A DNA stretch of 64,000 nt from an uncultured Polaribacter sp. (GTDB lineage Bacteria; Bacteroidota; Bacteroidia; Flavobacteriales; Flavobacteriaceae). The stretch spans positions 248,001 to 312,000 of the forward strand of contig NZ_CANMUE010000003.1 in assembly GCF_947500975.1 (NCBI RefSeq). The letters run 5' to 3'. Both the position numbers and the translations under genes were made by a program. The notes beneath the pieces are model-generated. The model worked only from the letters and a program-made list of their open reading frames with translations. It did not search any database and had not been told where the DNA came from. This document shows positions 54,151-63,174 of the stretch, in pieces. Within the stretch, counting starts at the first letter, position 1. Each line of letters opens with the position of its first letter.

Positions 54151-55362
54151 ATGAGTGTTTTAGAAATGAAAGTTCCATCTCCAGGAGAATCGATTACAGA
54201 AGTAGAAATTGCAACTTGGTTAGTTGAAGATGGAGATTATGTAGAAAAAGACCAACCAATTGCTGAAGTAGATTCTGACAAAGCTACTTTAGAATTGCCA
54301 GCTGAAGAGAGTGGAATTATTACTTTAAAAGCAGAAGAAGGTGATGCTGTAGAAGTAGGAGCAGTTGTTTGTTTAATAGATACAAGTGCTGCAAAACCAG
54401 CTGGAGATGCTCCGGCAAAAACAGCAACACCTAAAGAAGAAAAGAAAGTTGAAGTTGCAGCAACACCAAAGGCAGAAACTTATGCTACAGGTACAGCTTC
54501 ACCAGCAGCTAAAAAAGTATTGGCAGAAAAAGGTCTTAGCGCTTCTACTGTAAAAGGAACTGGAAAAGATGGTAGAATTACTAAAGAAGACGCTGTAAAA
54601 GCGGTGCCTTCTATGGGAACTCAACCAGTAAATGGGTCTAGAGGAACAGAGCGCAAAAAAATGTCTATGTTACGTAGAAAAGTTGCTCAACGTTTAGTAG
54701 CAGTAAAAAGCGAAACAGCAATGCTTACTACTTTTAATGAAGTAAACATGCAACCTATTTTTGATTTACGTTCTCAATTTAAAGAAGATTTTAAAGCAAA
54801 ACATGGCGTTGGTTTAGGATTTATGTCTTTCTTTACTTTAGCGGTTGTAAGAGCTTTAAAATTATATCCAGATGTAAACTCTATGATTGATGGAGATTTT
54901 CAAATAAAGCACGATTTTCAAGATATTTCTATAGCAGTTTCTGGACCTAAAGGATTAATGGTGCCTGTAATTAGAAATGCAGAAAATCTATCTTTTAGAG
55001 GTGTAGAATCTGAAGTAAAACGTTTGGCATTAAGAGCTAGAGATGGGCAAATAACAGTAGATGAAATGACTGGAGGTACATTTACAATCACAAATGGTGG
55101 TGTATTTGGTTCTATGTTATCTACACCAATTATTAACCCACCACAAAGTGGAATTTTAGGAATGCACAATATTGTAAACAGACCAATGGCAGTAAATGGT
55201 GAGGTTGTAATTCAGCCAATAATGTATGTTGCCTTATCTTACGATCATAGAATTGTTGATGGTAGAGAATCTGTAGGTTTCTTAGTTGCAGTTAAAGAAG
55301 CATTAGAAAATCCAATAGAATTATTAATGGATAATAATCCTGCAAAAGCATTAGAAATGTAA
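54151..55362 (+). CDS. sucB: 2-oxoglutarate dehydrogenase E2, dihydrolipoyl succinyltransferase
   Basis: 403 residues: lipoyl domain with Lys44 ([10 protein letters not shown]), an Ala/Lys-rich linker, a peripheral-subunit-binding domain (about 120-155, [20 protein letters not shown]) and the catalytic domain with the active-site SYDHRIVDG (His about 366). The order lipoyl-PSBD-catalytic is standard. Same direction as sucA after 232 bp containing a repeat; it may also have its own promoter. Confidence 0.97.
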   Translation: MSVLEMKVPSPGESITEVEIATWLVEDGDYVEKDQPIAEVDSDKATLELPAEESGIITLKAEEGDAVEVGAVVCLIDTSAAKPAGDAPAKTATPKEEKKVEVAATPKAETYATGTASPAAKKVLAEKGLSASTVKGTGKDGRITKEDAVKAVPSMGTQPVNGSRGTERKKMSMLRRKVAQRLVAVKSETAMLTTFNEVNMQPIFDLRSQFKEDFKAKHGVGLGFMSFFTLAVVRALKLYPDVNSMIDGDFQIKHDFQDISIAVSGPKGLMVPVIRNAENLSFRGVESEVKRLALRARDGQITVDEMTGGTFTITNGGVFGSMLSTPIINPPQSGILGMHNIVNRPMAVNGEVVIQPIMYVALSYDHRIVDGRESVGFLVAVKEALENPIELLMDNNPAKALEM

Positions 55363-55386
55363 GTATATATTTACTTTTTAGATATA

Positions 55387-55419
55387 AAAAATCCCAAACT
55401 AAAAAGTTTGGGATTTTTT
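55387..55419 (+). terminator. Terminator after sucB
   Basis: 14-bp perfect stem AAAAATCCCAAACT / AGTTTGGGATTTTT (55387-55400 with 55405-55418). Confidence 0.92.
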
Positions 55420-55534
55420 ATGAAGTTATTTTAATTGCTCATTTTCAATAACTTATTATATGTGTAGTTAGTTACATTAATAAGTTTTTAACAAAAAAAT
55501 TGTATTTTGTAAACTTTAAAAAACAATTACAATA

Positions 55535-56212
55535 ATGAATAAAACCTTAAATCAATTTTTTATAATTTTTACACTAATTTGTATATTATTTAGTTGTAGT
55601 AATAGGCAAAAAAATAAAATCTTTAAACTAAAAGAAGGAGATTTATTATTTCAAAATACTGGCACTGATGAAATTGATAATGCTATTAAAGGTGTAACAG
55701 CTACTGCCGTTTCTAAAAACTACTCACATGTTGGTATGGCAATGAAAGAAAATAATAAATGGTTTGTTATAGAAGCAATTCCTAAAAAAGGAATTAGTAA
55801 AACATCTATAAAAGAATTTTAAAATCGAAATAAAAATAAGTATGATAAATCACAAACTACAGTTGCAAGATTAGATAGCGTTTATAAGCCTTATATTTCT
55901 AAGGCAATTGCATATGGAGTGGAAAGAATTAATACACCTTATGATGAGATTTTTTTATGGGATGATAGCTCTTATTATTGCTCAGAATTAGTATATAAAA
56001 TGTTCTCTTCACAAAACTTAGCAAAAGATGTAATTCCTTTTCTTACACATCCAATGACATTTAATGACAAATCAGGTAAACCAATGTCTAGTTGGGTAAA
56101 GTATTACAAATTACGTAACCAATCTATACCAGAGGGAATTGAAGGTACAAACCCTAACTTAATGGCAAGTAGTTCTAAAATTACTTTTGTACACGATTAT
56201 GGTAAAGAGTAA
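55535..56212 (+). pseudogene. YiiX/YebB-like NlpC/P60-type cysteine hydrolase lipoprotein, split by an in-frame stop
   Basis: Lipobox LFSC (Cys21), KEGDLLFQNTG, YSHVGMAM (His65) and FVIEAIPKKG are in the first 95 codons. Codon 96 is TAA (55820-55822). The same frame then stays open for the rest: ARLDSVYKPYISKAIAYG, then RINTPYDEIF and SSYYCSELVYKMF with the presumed nucleophile Cys149, ending at 56212. The two catalytic residues are thus on opposite sides of the stop. A TTA to TAA change after KEF would explain it. Either a young pseudogene, a readthrough site, or an error. The 3' half could also be read from GTG at 55919. Confidence 0.85.
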
Positions 56213-56240
56213 GTAATTATTTTAACTTAAAATCAAAAAA

Positions 56241-56612
56241 ATGAAAGTTACGACTGAAAAAAATGAAAAAGTGGCAAATATGATTTTTGCATCTATTTAT
56301 CCACTTTATTGGAATAGATTAGAAAAAAATGGTAGAACAAAAGAAGAGTACCATCAAGTATTAGAATGGTTTACAGGTTTTAACGAAAAAAAAATACAAT
56401 TACTTATCAAAGAGAAAGTAACATTTAGAACTTTTTTTGAGAAAGCAAAAATACATCCGAATGCACACATGATTAAAGGAGTTGTTTGTGGTTACCGAAT
56501 TGAAGAAATAGAAGACGAATTTGAAGTGTATAAACAATGTAGACAAATGGAAAAACTGATTGATGAATTGGCAAAAGGCAGAAAAATGGAAAAAATTTTA
56601 CGTTCTGCATAA
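56241..56612 (+). CDS. DUF2200 family protein
   Basis: 123 residues: NMIFASIYPLYWNRLEKNGRTKEEYHQVLEWFTGF, then VCGYRIEEIEDEFEVYKQCR and a C-terminal basic RKMEKILRS, the DUF2200 pattern. Cytoplasmic, no catalytic motif, function unknown. It precedes the symporter gene by 22 bp. Confidence 0.9.
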   Translation: MKVTTEKNEKVANMIFASIYPLYWNRLEKNGRTKEEYHQVLEWFTGFNEKKIQLLIKEKVTFRTFFEKAKIHPNAHMIKGVVCGYRIEEIEDEFEVYKQCRQMEKLIDELAKGRKMEKILRSA

Positions 56613-56634
56613 TTTATAAAAACTAGAAGTAATT

Positions 56635-57504
56635 ATGACAGCAGCAGAAATTATAAGTAAAATATTTTTACCATTATCACTCGCTATTATTATGTTAGGA
56701 ATGGGTATGACACTAATTCCAAATGATTTTAAAAGAATAATAAAATACCCAAAAGCAGCTTTTATAGGTTTAGTAAATCAACTTATTTTGTTACCAATTA
56801 TTGGTTTTTTGTTAGCAATTGTATTTAATCTGAACCCAACAATGGCAGTTGGTTTAATGATTTTAGCAACTTGTCCAGGAGGACCAACAAGTAATTTAAT
56901 AGTTCAAGTTTGTAAAGGTAACATAGCTTTATCTGTTACACTCACTGCTATTGCAAGTATTATTAGTATTCTAACAATTCCATTAATACTGTCTTATGCT
57001 TTATCTTATTTTGGTTCTGAAACGGATGTAGTAATAAAATTACCAATTGTAGATACAATTTTACAAATAATGGTTATTACTGTAATTCCCATTTCTATAG
57101 GAATGTTAATTCGAAAATACAAAAGAAATTTTGCTAAACGAATGGAAAAACCAATGAGAGTAGCTTCTTCAATTATTTTTATTTTAGTATTTATAGCAGT
57201 ACTAGCAGCAAATTATAAGATGATTGATACAGGAATGAAAGAAGTAGGTTTTGTTACTTTAACCTTAAATATTCTAACAATGACAGTTGGTTTTTTTACA
57301 GCTAAGTTGTTTAAATTAAACTTTAAAAATGCCATTTCAATAACTATTGAAAGTGGTATTCAAAATGGAACCTTAGCTTTTGTAATTGCAACAACTATTT
57401 TAAATAATGTAGAAATGGGTATTCCAATAGGTGCATATTCTATTTGGATGTTTATTACTGGAGCTATTTTAATGTCGCAACTTGGAAAAAGAAAAGAAGA
57501 GTAA
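56635..57504 (+). CDS. Bile acid:sodium symporter family transporter (BASS)
   Basis: 289 residues with nine or ten membrane helices. LGMGMTLIPNDF in the first helices, then ATCPGGPTSNLIVQVCKGN, the conserved crossover motif of the BASS/SBF fold, and ESGIQNGTLAFVIA in the second half. Sodium-coupled uptake of an organic anion is expected; the substrate (pantoate, 2-keto acids or others) cannot be told. Confidence 0.9.
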   Translation: MTAAEIISKIFLPLSLAIIMLGMGMTLIPNDFKRIIKYPKAAFIGLVNQLILLPIIGFLLAIVFNLNPTMAVGLMILATCPGGPTSNLIVQVCKGNIALSVTLTAIASIISILTIPLILSYALSYFGSETDVVIKLPIVDTILQIMVITVIPISIGMLIRKYKRNFAKRMEKPMRVASSIIFILVFIAVLAANYKMIDTGMKEVGFVTLTLNILTMTVGFFTAKLFKLNFKNAISITIESGIQNGTLAFVIATTILNNVEMGIPIGAYSIWMFITGAILMSQLGKRKEE

Positions 57505-57551
57505 TTTTTATTGATAATTTTTAATTATTTACCTTGCATCAAAAAGTTAAA

Positions 57552-59954
57552 ATGGCTATAAATCCTGAGTTAGAACTTGCGCTAAATTTTATAGAAAAAA
57601 CAGATAGAAATCTGTTTATTACTGGAAAAGCAGGTACAGGAAAAACAACTTTTTTACATCAAATTAAAAACGAATCTTTAAAAAGAATGGTTATTGTTGC
57701 ACCAACAGGTGTTGCAGCAATTAATGCAAAAGGCGTAACTATTCATTCGTTTTTTCAAATGCCTTTTGGGCCAATTTTACCCAATCAAATTGCAAATACA
57801 AATCAGCAACGTAAGTTTTCTAAAACTAAAATCGATATTATAAAATCGTTAGATTTAGTAATTATTGATGAAATTTCTATGGTGCGTGCCGATTTATTAG
57901 ATGGTATAGATCAAGTAATGCGTCGTTATAAAAATAGAAATAAAGTATTTGGTGGCGCACAAGTTTTAATGATTGGAGATTTACAACAATTAGCACCAGT
58001 TGTAAGACCAAATGAGTGGAGTTTATTACAGCAGCATTACAATACGGTCTATTTTTTTAGTTCAAAAGCTTTTCAAGAGGCCAATGTGGTTTCTATAGAA
58101 TTAAAACATATTTATCGTCAAAAAAATGAAGATTTTATTACTATTTTAAATGAAATCAGAAACGATAATTTGTCAGAAAAATCTGCTAAAATTTTAAATA
58201 AACGTTACAATCCTAATTTTTCTCCAAGTAAAGAAGAAGGTTATATTACTTTAACAACACATAATAAACGAGCTAATTTAATAAACGATTCTGAGTTGAA
58301 TAAACTTAAAAACAAAAGCTATTTTTTTAAAGCTGAAGTTTCTGGTAAATTCAATGAAAATGCTTTTCCTAATGATGAAAAGTTAGAATTAAAAATTGGT
58401 GCACAAGTAATGTTTATCAAAAATGATTCATCACCAGAAAAAAGATATTTTAATGGTAAAATAGGAATTGTAACAGATATTTCTAGCAAAAATGTAACCG
58501 TACAATGTGCTAATGAAATTGATGAGATTGTTACAGAAAGAGAAATGTGGGACAATGTAAATTACTCCATCAACGAAGAAACTAAAGAAATTAAAGAAGA
58601 CGTTATTGGTTCTTTTTCTCAAATTCCATTACGATTGGCATGGGCAATTACCATTCATAAAAGTCAAGGTTTAACTTTTGAAAAAGCGGTAATTGATGCT
58701 GAAGCTTCTTTTGCACATGGGCAAACTTATGTGGCTTTAAGTAGGTGTACTTCTTTAGAAGGATTAGTTTTAAAAACGCCAATTTCTAGCAATGCAATAA
58801 TTAATGATAAAACAGTAAGTGTTTTTAATGAAAGTGTAGAAGAAAACCATCCTGATGAAAGTATTTTAAACGAGTCTGAAAAAGAGTTTCAACTCAATTT
58901 AATTTCAGAATTGTTAGATTATCAGTCATTTTTATATCCAATTTCAAGGCTAATTGATATTTTTTATAAAAATAGATCAAGTATAAAAGGTACTGTAATT
59001 GATCATTTACAAACCATAAAAGATGATGGAATTGTAGCTTTAATGAAAGTTTCCAACGGATTTAAAAATCAATTAAAAGTACTTTCTGAAGATAACATTC
59101 TACCAGAAAATAGTTCGAAAATTCAAGAACGATTTACAAAAGGAGTAGATTATTTTTTATCAGAAACCATTAAAAACATAGTACAACCTTTATCAAAAAT
59201 TGAATTTTCTTCAGATAATAAAGCTGTGAAAAAAGACTTTTCTAAACAGTTTGATAACTTGCAAGAAAAGTTAACTGAAAAAGTTTTTGCTTTAAAAAAT
59301 ATGACAGAAGGTTTTAAAGTTCAAGCATATTTAAAAGTTAGAGCAAATGCAGTTTTGCAAAAAATGGAGCCTAAAAAGAAGAAGAAACTGTCTACCAGAA
59401 AAGATCCTTTATTAGCATTAAAACTCCGTGAATTAAGAGATGAAATAAGAATTGCTGAAAATATACCCGCATTTCAAATTTTTACTCAAGAAACTTTATA
59501 TGCCTTGTGTGATGCTTTGCCAAGATCAGAGAAAGATTTGTTAAACGTAAAAGGAATGGGAAAAACTAGGGTTTCTAAATATGGTGAAGAAATTTTAGAA
59601 GTAATTGAAACTTATTGTAAAGAAAACGGAATTAATAAGTTTAACGAACAAAAAAAGGAAAATAAAAAACCAACCAAACAAATTTCTTTTGAGTTGTTTA
59701 AATCTGGCTTGTCAATAAAAGAAATTGCTAAAGAACGTAGTTTAACAACAGGTACTATAGAAAGTCATTTAGCAAGTTTTATACCTTCTGGTGATGTAGA
59801 TATTTTAGAATTGATAGATATAAAAAAATATAAAAAAATTATTAAAGCTATTGAAGAAACCGAATTTAAAAACTTAACTGAACTTAAAGAAAAAGTAGAT
59901 AAAAGTTTTACTTTTATGGAATTAAGAATGGTTTTACTTTCTATTGAGAGTTAA
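57552..59954 (+). CDS. PIF1-type helicase with HRDC and RecQ-like helix-turn-helix domain
   Basis: 800 residues from ATG at 57552 (MAINPELELALNFI). Walker A GKAGTGKTTF near residue 25, DEISMVRADLLD (Walker B), a GDLQQLAPV motif, and the C-terminal helicase half with ITIHKSQGLTFEKAVIDA and YVALSRC. Then an HRDC domain (about 590-680, FTQETLYALCDALP) and a helix-turn-helix segment (GLSIKEIAKERSLTTGTIESHL) as in RecQ C-termini. A 5'-3' DNA helicase acting on replication or repair structures is expected. Confidence 0.9.
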   Translation: MAINPELELALNFIEKTDRNLFITGKAGTGKTTFLHQIKNESLKRMVIVAPTGVAAINAKGVTIHSFFQMPFGPILPNQIANTNQQRKFSKTKIDIIKSLDLVIIDEISMVRADLLDGIDQVMRRYKNRNKVFGGAQVLMIGDLQQLAPVVRPNEWSLLQQHYNTVYFFSSKAFQEANVVSIELKHIYRQKNEDFITILNEIRNDNLSEKSAKILNKRYNPNFSPSKEEGYITLTTHNKRANLINDSELNKLKNKSYFFKAEVSGKFNENAFPNDEKLELKIGAQVMFIKNDSSPEKRYFNGKIGIVTDISSKNVTVQCANEIDEIVTEREMWDNVNYSINEETKEIKEDVIGSFSQIPLRLAWAITIHKSQGLTFEKAVIDAEASFAHGQTYVALSRCTSLEGLVLKTPISSNAIINDKTVSVFNESVEENHPDESILNESEKEFQLNLISELLDYQSFLYPISRLIDIFYKNRSSIKGTVIDHLQTIKDDGIVALMKVSNGFKNQLKVLSEDNILPENSSKIQERFTKGVDYFLSETIKNIVQPLSKIEFSSDNKAVKKDFSKQFDNLQEKLTEKVFALKNMTEGFKVQAYLKVRANAVLQKMEPKKKKKLSTRKDPLLALKLRELRDEIRIAENIPAFQIFTQETLYALCDALPRSEKDLLNVKGMGKTRVSKYGEEILEVIETYCKENGINKFNEQKKENKKPTKQISFELFKSGLSIKEIAKERSLTTGTIESHLASFIPSGDVDILELIDIKKYKKIIKAIEETEFKNLTELKEKVDKSFTFMELRMVLLSIES

Positions 59955-60027
59955 ATTTAAAATATCAATAGTTCATTTTTTTCTTAATGATACAATAATG
60001 TTTTGCGTGTTTAGCATATTGTTGATG

Positions 60028-60474
60028 CTATCCATTATATACATTCGGATTATGTTTTTCCATATAAAATTCAGGGTTAGGTAATTTAGTAAATCCGAAT
60101 TTTTTGTAAAGCCATTCAGCTGTGTCAGTTAATAAAATCCAACGTCTTAACCCTTGAAGATTGGGGTGTTCCATTATTTCATTTATAAGCCATTTACTTA
60201 ACCCCTTTCCTCTATATTTCTTTAAAATATATACATCTCCTAAATATACAATAGTTGAGTGATCTGAAATTATTCGAGCAAAACCAATTTGTTTGTTTTC
60301 GTGATAGAGCCCAAAATTCAGAGAATTTTCAATTGAAGTTTTCAAAGTATTGATTGGGATTTCCTTAGCCCAATCAGTTTCGGTTGTAAGAAATTTGTGA
60401 ATGCTTAAAATATCTAATTTATTTTTGTCAGTTGAAATGGTAAAATCATTTCTGTGTACTTCTCTAATTTTCAT
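60028..60474 (-). CDS. GNAT family N-acetyltransferase
   Basis: 148 residues with DVYILKKYRGKGLSKWLI (acetyl-CoA loop RxxGxG/S) and the C-terminal EWLYKKFGFTKLP and FYMEKHNPNVY endings of the 'arsinothricin/GNAT' small group. Substrate unknown. Single gene between helicase and recJ. Confidence 0.88.
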   Translation of the reverse strand: MKIREVHRNDFTISTDKNKLDILSIHKFLTTETDWAKEIPINTLKTSIENSLNFGLYHENKQIGFARIISDHSTIVYLGDVYILKKYRGKGLSKWLINEIMEHPNLQGLRRWILLTDTAEWLYKKFGFTKLPNPEFYMEKHNPNVYNG

Positions 60475-60545
60475 TTATTTTACATTCATTTTGTATTAAT
60501 ATTTACATAAAATCCCCATCATTAAAACACTTACTTTGTTATATC

Positions 60546-62231
60546 CTATTTTAAGTCTTTAAGAAGTAGCTGAATAGATCTATATCCATTCCACTCATTT
60601 TCATCTAAGGCATACACAATATCAAAATCATCTTGTACAAACTCCATTTTATCACCTAAATTAAAACCAATAGCGCCAAAAGTATGTTTATTATCACCTT
60701 GAAAAACATTGAGTTTTAGATGTGTTTTATCTGCACCTACTTGTTTTCCATAGCCATTATCTCTGACACAAGTAGATTTAAAAACGGGCTTCATATTATG
60801 AGGCCCAAAAGGCGCCATTTGCTGAATAATTCTAAAAAATTTTGGTGTTATTTCAGATAAATTAATTTCTGCATCAATAGCAATTTCTGGAATTAGTAGT
60901 TTTTTATCAATCGTTTCTTCTACAACTTCTTCAAATTTATTTTTAAAATTTTCGTAGTTTTCAGGTAGTAATGTTAAACCAGCTGCATATTTATGACCTC
61001 CAAATTGTTCTATAAATTCGCTGCAAGCTTCTAATGCATTATACACATCAAAACCTTTTACAGAGCGTGCCGAAGCGGCTAATTTATCACCACTTTTTGT
61101 AAAAACTAAAGTAGGTCTGTAGTATTTCTCAATCAATCTAGAAGCTACAATACCAATAACTCCTTTATGCCAATCTTCTTTAAAAACAACAGAAGTAAAG
61201 TTGTTTTCTTCATTATTATCAATAATTTGAATTAACGCTTCGTTGGTAATTTTCTTATCTAACTCTTTTCTGTCTGCGTTAAAAATTTCAATGGCAGCTG
61301 CAAATTCAACTGCAGAATCAAAGTCCATTTCTGTTAATAATTCAACAGCATAACTACCATGTTTTAGTCTACCTGCAGCATTAATTCTAGGTGCAATTAT
61401 AAAAACAACATCAGTAATTGTGAGTTCCGTTTTTTTAACTTGATGAATAATTGCTTTAATTCCGTTTCTAGGTTTTTGGTTGATGACTTGCAAACCAAAA
61501 TAGGCTAAAGTTCTATTTTCTCCATTCATAGGTACAATATCTGCAGCAATTGCAGTAGCTACCAAATCTAAATATGGAATAAAATCATTGATAGTTTGAT
61601 TTCTAGAAACACCTAAAGCTTGAATCAATTTAAAGCCAACTCCACAACCACAAAGTTCATCAAAAGGATAGTTGCAATCTTCTTGTTTTGCATTTAAAAC
61701 AGCAACAGCTTTGGGTATTTCTTTTCCAGGTTTATGATGATCACAAATAATAAAATCAATATTTTTTTCTTTTGCATAAGCAACTTTTTCAATAGCTTTT
61801 ATACCACAATCTAAAGCAATAATTAAAGAAAAATTATTGTCTTCTGCAAAATCAATTCCTGTATATGAAACACCATAACCTTCTGCATACCTATCTGGAA
61901 TATAGGTTGCAATATTTGAAGTAATTGTTTTTAAATAAGAAGAAACTAGAGAAACAGCTGTAGTTCCATCCACATCATAATCACCATAAATTAGAATATT
62001 TTCGTTATTTGAAATTGCAGTTTCAATTCTTTCAACGGCAATATTCATATCCTTCATTAAAAAAGGATCATGAATGTCTTCTAAGTTTGGCCTAAAAAAT
62101 TTTTTTGCATCCTCAAAAGTTTCAATATCTCTTTGACAAAGAATTTTTGCAATGGTTTTATCTACTTGTAAATTTTTAGCAAGATTGTTTACTTTTTCTT
62201 GTTCAAGTTGTGGTTTTTCAGTCCATCTCAT
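60546..62231 (-). CDS. recJ: Single-stranded-DNA-specific exonuclease RecJ
   Basis: 561 residues of the DHH superfamily. IYGDYDVDGTTAVSL near residue 80, LDCGIKA, ICDHHKPG near 165, and the DHHA1 domain with GRLKHG, KGVIGIVASRL and EQFGGHKYAAGLTL; an OB fold follows. 5'-3' exonuclease in recombination and mismatch repair. Preceded 13 bp upstream by the OsmC gene, so probably an operon. Confidence 0.97.
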   Translation of the reverse strand: MRWTEKPQLEQEKVNNLAKNLQVDKTIAKILCQRDIETFEDAKKFFRPNLEDIHDPFLMKDMNIAVERIETAISNNENILIYGDYDVDGTTAVSLVSSYLKTITSNIATYIPDRYAEGYGVSYTGIDFAEDNNFSLIIALDCGIKAIEKVAYAKEKNIDFIICDHHKPGKEIPKAVAVLNAKQEDCNYPFDELCGCGVGFKLIQALGVSRNQTINDFIPYLDLVATAIAADIVPMNGENRTLAYFGLQVINQKPRNGIKAIIHQVKKTELTITDVVFIIAPRINAAGRLKHGSYAVELLTEMDFDSAVEFAAAIEIFNADRKELDKKITNEALIQIIDNNEENNFTSVVFKEDWHKGVIGIVASRLIEKYYRPTLVFTKSGDKLAASARSVKGFDVYNALEACSEFIEQFGGHKYAAGLTLLPENYENFKNKFEEVVEETIDKKLLIPEIAIDAEINLSEITPKFFRIIQQMAPFGPHNMKPVFKSTCVRDNGYGKQVGADKTHLKLNVFQGDNKHTFGAIGFNLGDKMEFVQDDFDIVYALDENEWNGYRSIQLLLKDLK

Positions 62232-62244
62232 AACAATTTACTTT

Positions 62245-62670
62245 CTATACTTCATGCAATATTATTTCTGTTTTTACAGTTGCAAATTTTCTAAACATTT
62301 CCATCACACCACAGTATTTTGTTACCGATAAATTAACTGCTTTTTCTATTTTTTCTAGATTTAAATTACTTCCAGTAAAATGATAATCAACTTTTACAGT
62401 GTTATAAAATTTAGGGTGCTCATCTGTTAATTCTGCAGTAATTTCAATTTTAAAATCATCAACATTTACACGCATTTTCTTTAAAAGAGAAACAACATCT
62501 AAACCAGAACAACCTGCTAATGAAGATAACATTAGTGCTTTAGGCCTGTAACCTTCGCCTTTACCACCACTTTCTTCACCTGCATCCATAAATAAGTTAT
62601 GACCGCTAGGATTGTCAGACTCAAATTGCATGTTTTCTTTCCAAACTGTAGTTACTATATTTTTAACCAT
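62245..62670 (-). CDS. OsmC family protein
   Basis: 141 residues. The two redox Cys of OsmC/Ohr are present: LAGCSGLDVVSLL and TKYCGVMEMFRKF. OsmC-like proteins reduce organic hydroperoxides; the YhfA-like subgroup fits the pattern MDAGEESGGKGEGYRPKALMLSSLAGCSG. First gene before recJ. Confidence 0.9.
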   Translation of the reverse strand: MVKNIVTTVWKENMQFESDNPSGHNLFMDAGEESGGKGEGYRPKALMLSSLAGCSGLDVVSLLKKMRVNVDDFKIEITAELTDEHPKFYNTVKVDYHFTGSNLNLEKIEKAVNLSVTKYCGVMEMFRKFATVKTEIILHEV

Positions 62671-63174
62671 TTTTTTGTTTTTTAAAATATTGAAGCTTTA
62701 AATTAAGCTAAATACAAAAGTAAGAAAACACAAATAAGTAAGTAGTTAAAATGTATAAATCTATATTTTTTTTTAACGACGAAAAATCACCATATTTTAT
62801 TGTGATTATGTTTTAAATGCTTTGCTATTTTTTAAGGTAAGTAAATATAGAAAACAACAAATAGGTATTGTAAATATTACTGTCACTTTTTTTCCAATCT
62901 AAGTACGACTTATAGATTTTTAAAAAAACCTTAAACATTGATAAAAAAATATGACTAGGAAAAGAAGTGTTATGACAACTTGTATTTCATTTTAAATCAA
63001 AAGCCTTCTTTTTTAACAAAGGTTTTGCAATGTATGTGGAGTTAGAAGAATTTAATTAGATGTAATTTTTATAAAAACTTTCAGTGAAGTAAAACTAGAT
63101 TTATTAACCATAGTAGTATCTCTCAATTTTTCATATTAGGGTTTTTTACTCCACTGAAAGTAATGTTTTAAATA
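62671..63174. other. Intergenic region, 504 bp, no gene supported
   Basis: AT-rich gap between the OsmC gene (start at 62670) and the astacin gene (stop at 63175). The only short ATG reading checked, at 62951, ends after 14 residues. An inverted repeat at 63077-63161 is the only structure I can support. Confidence 0.6.
63077..63161 (-). repeat. 18-bp inverted repeat 3' of the astacin gene
   Basis: ACTTTCAGTGAAGTAAAA (63077-63094) against 63144-63161, one mismatch, 49 nt between the arms. Too wide for a simple terminator; it could be an mRNA-end structure or a mini-element edge. Confidence 0.5.
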
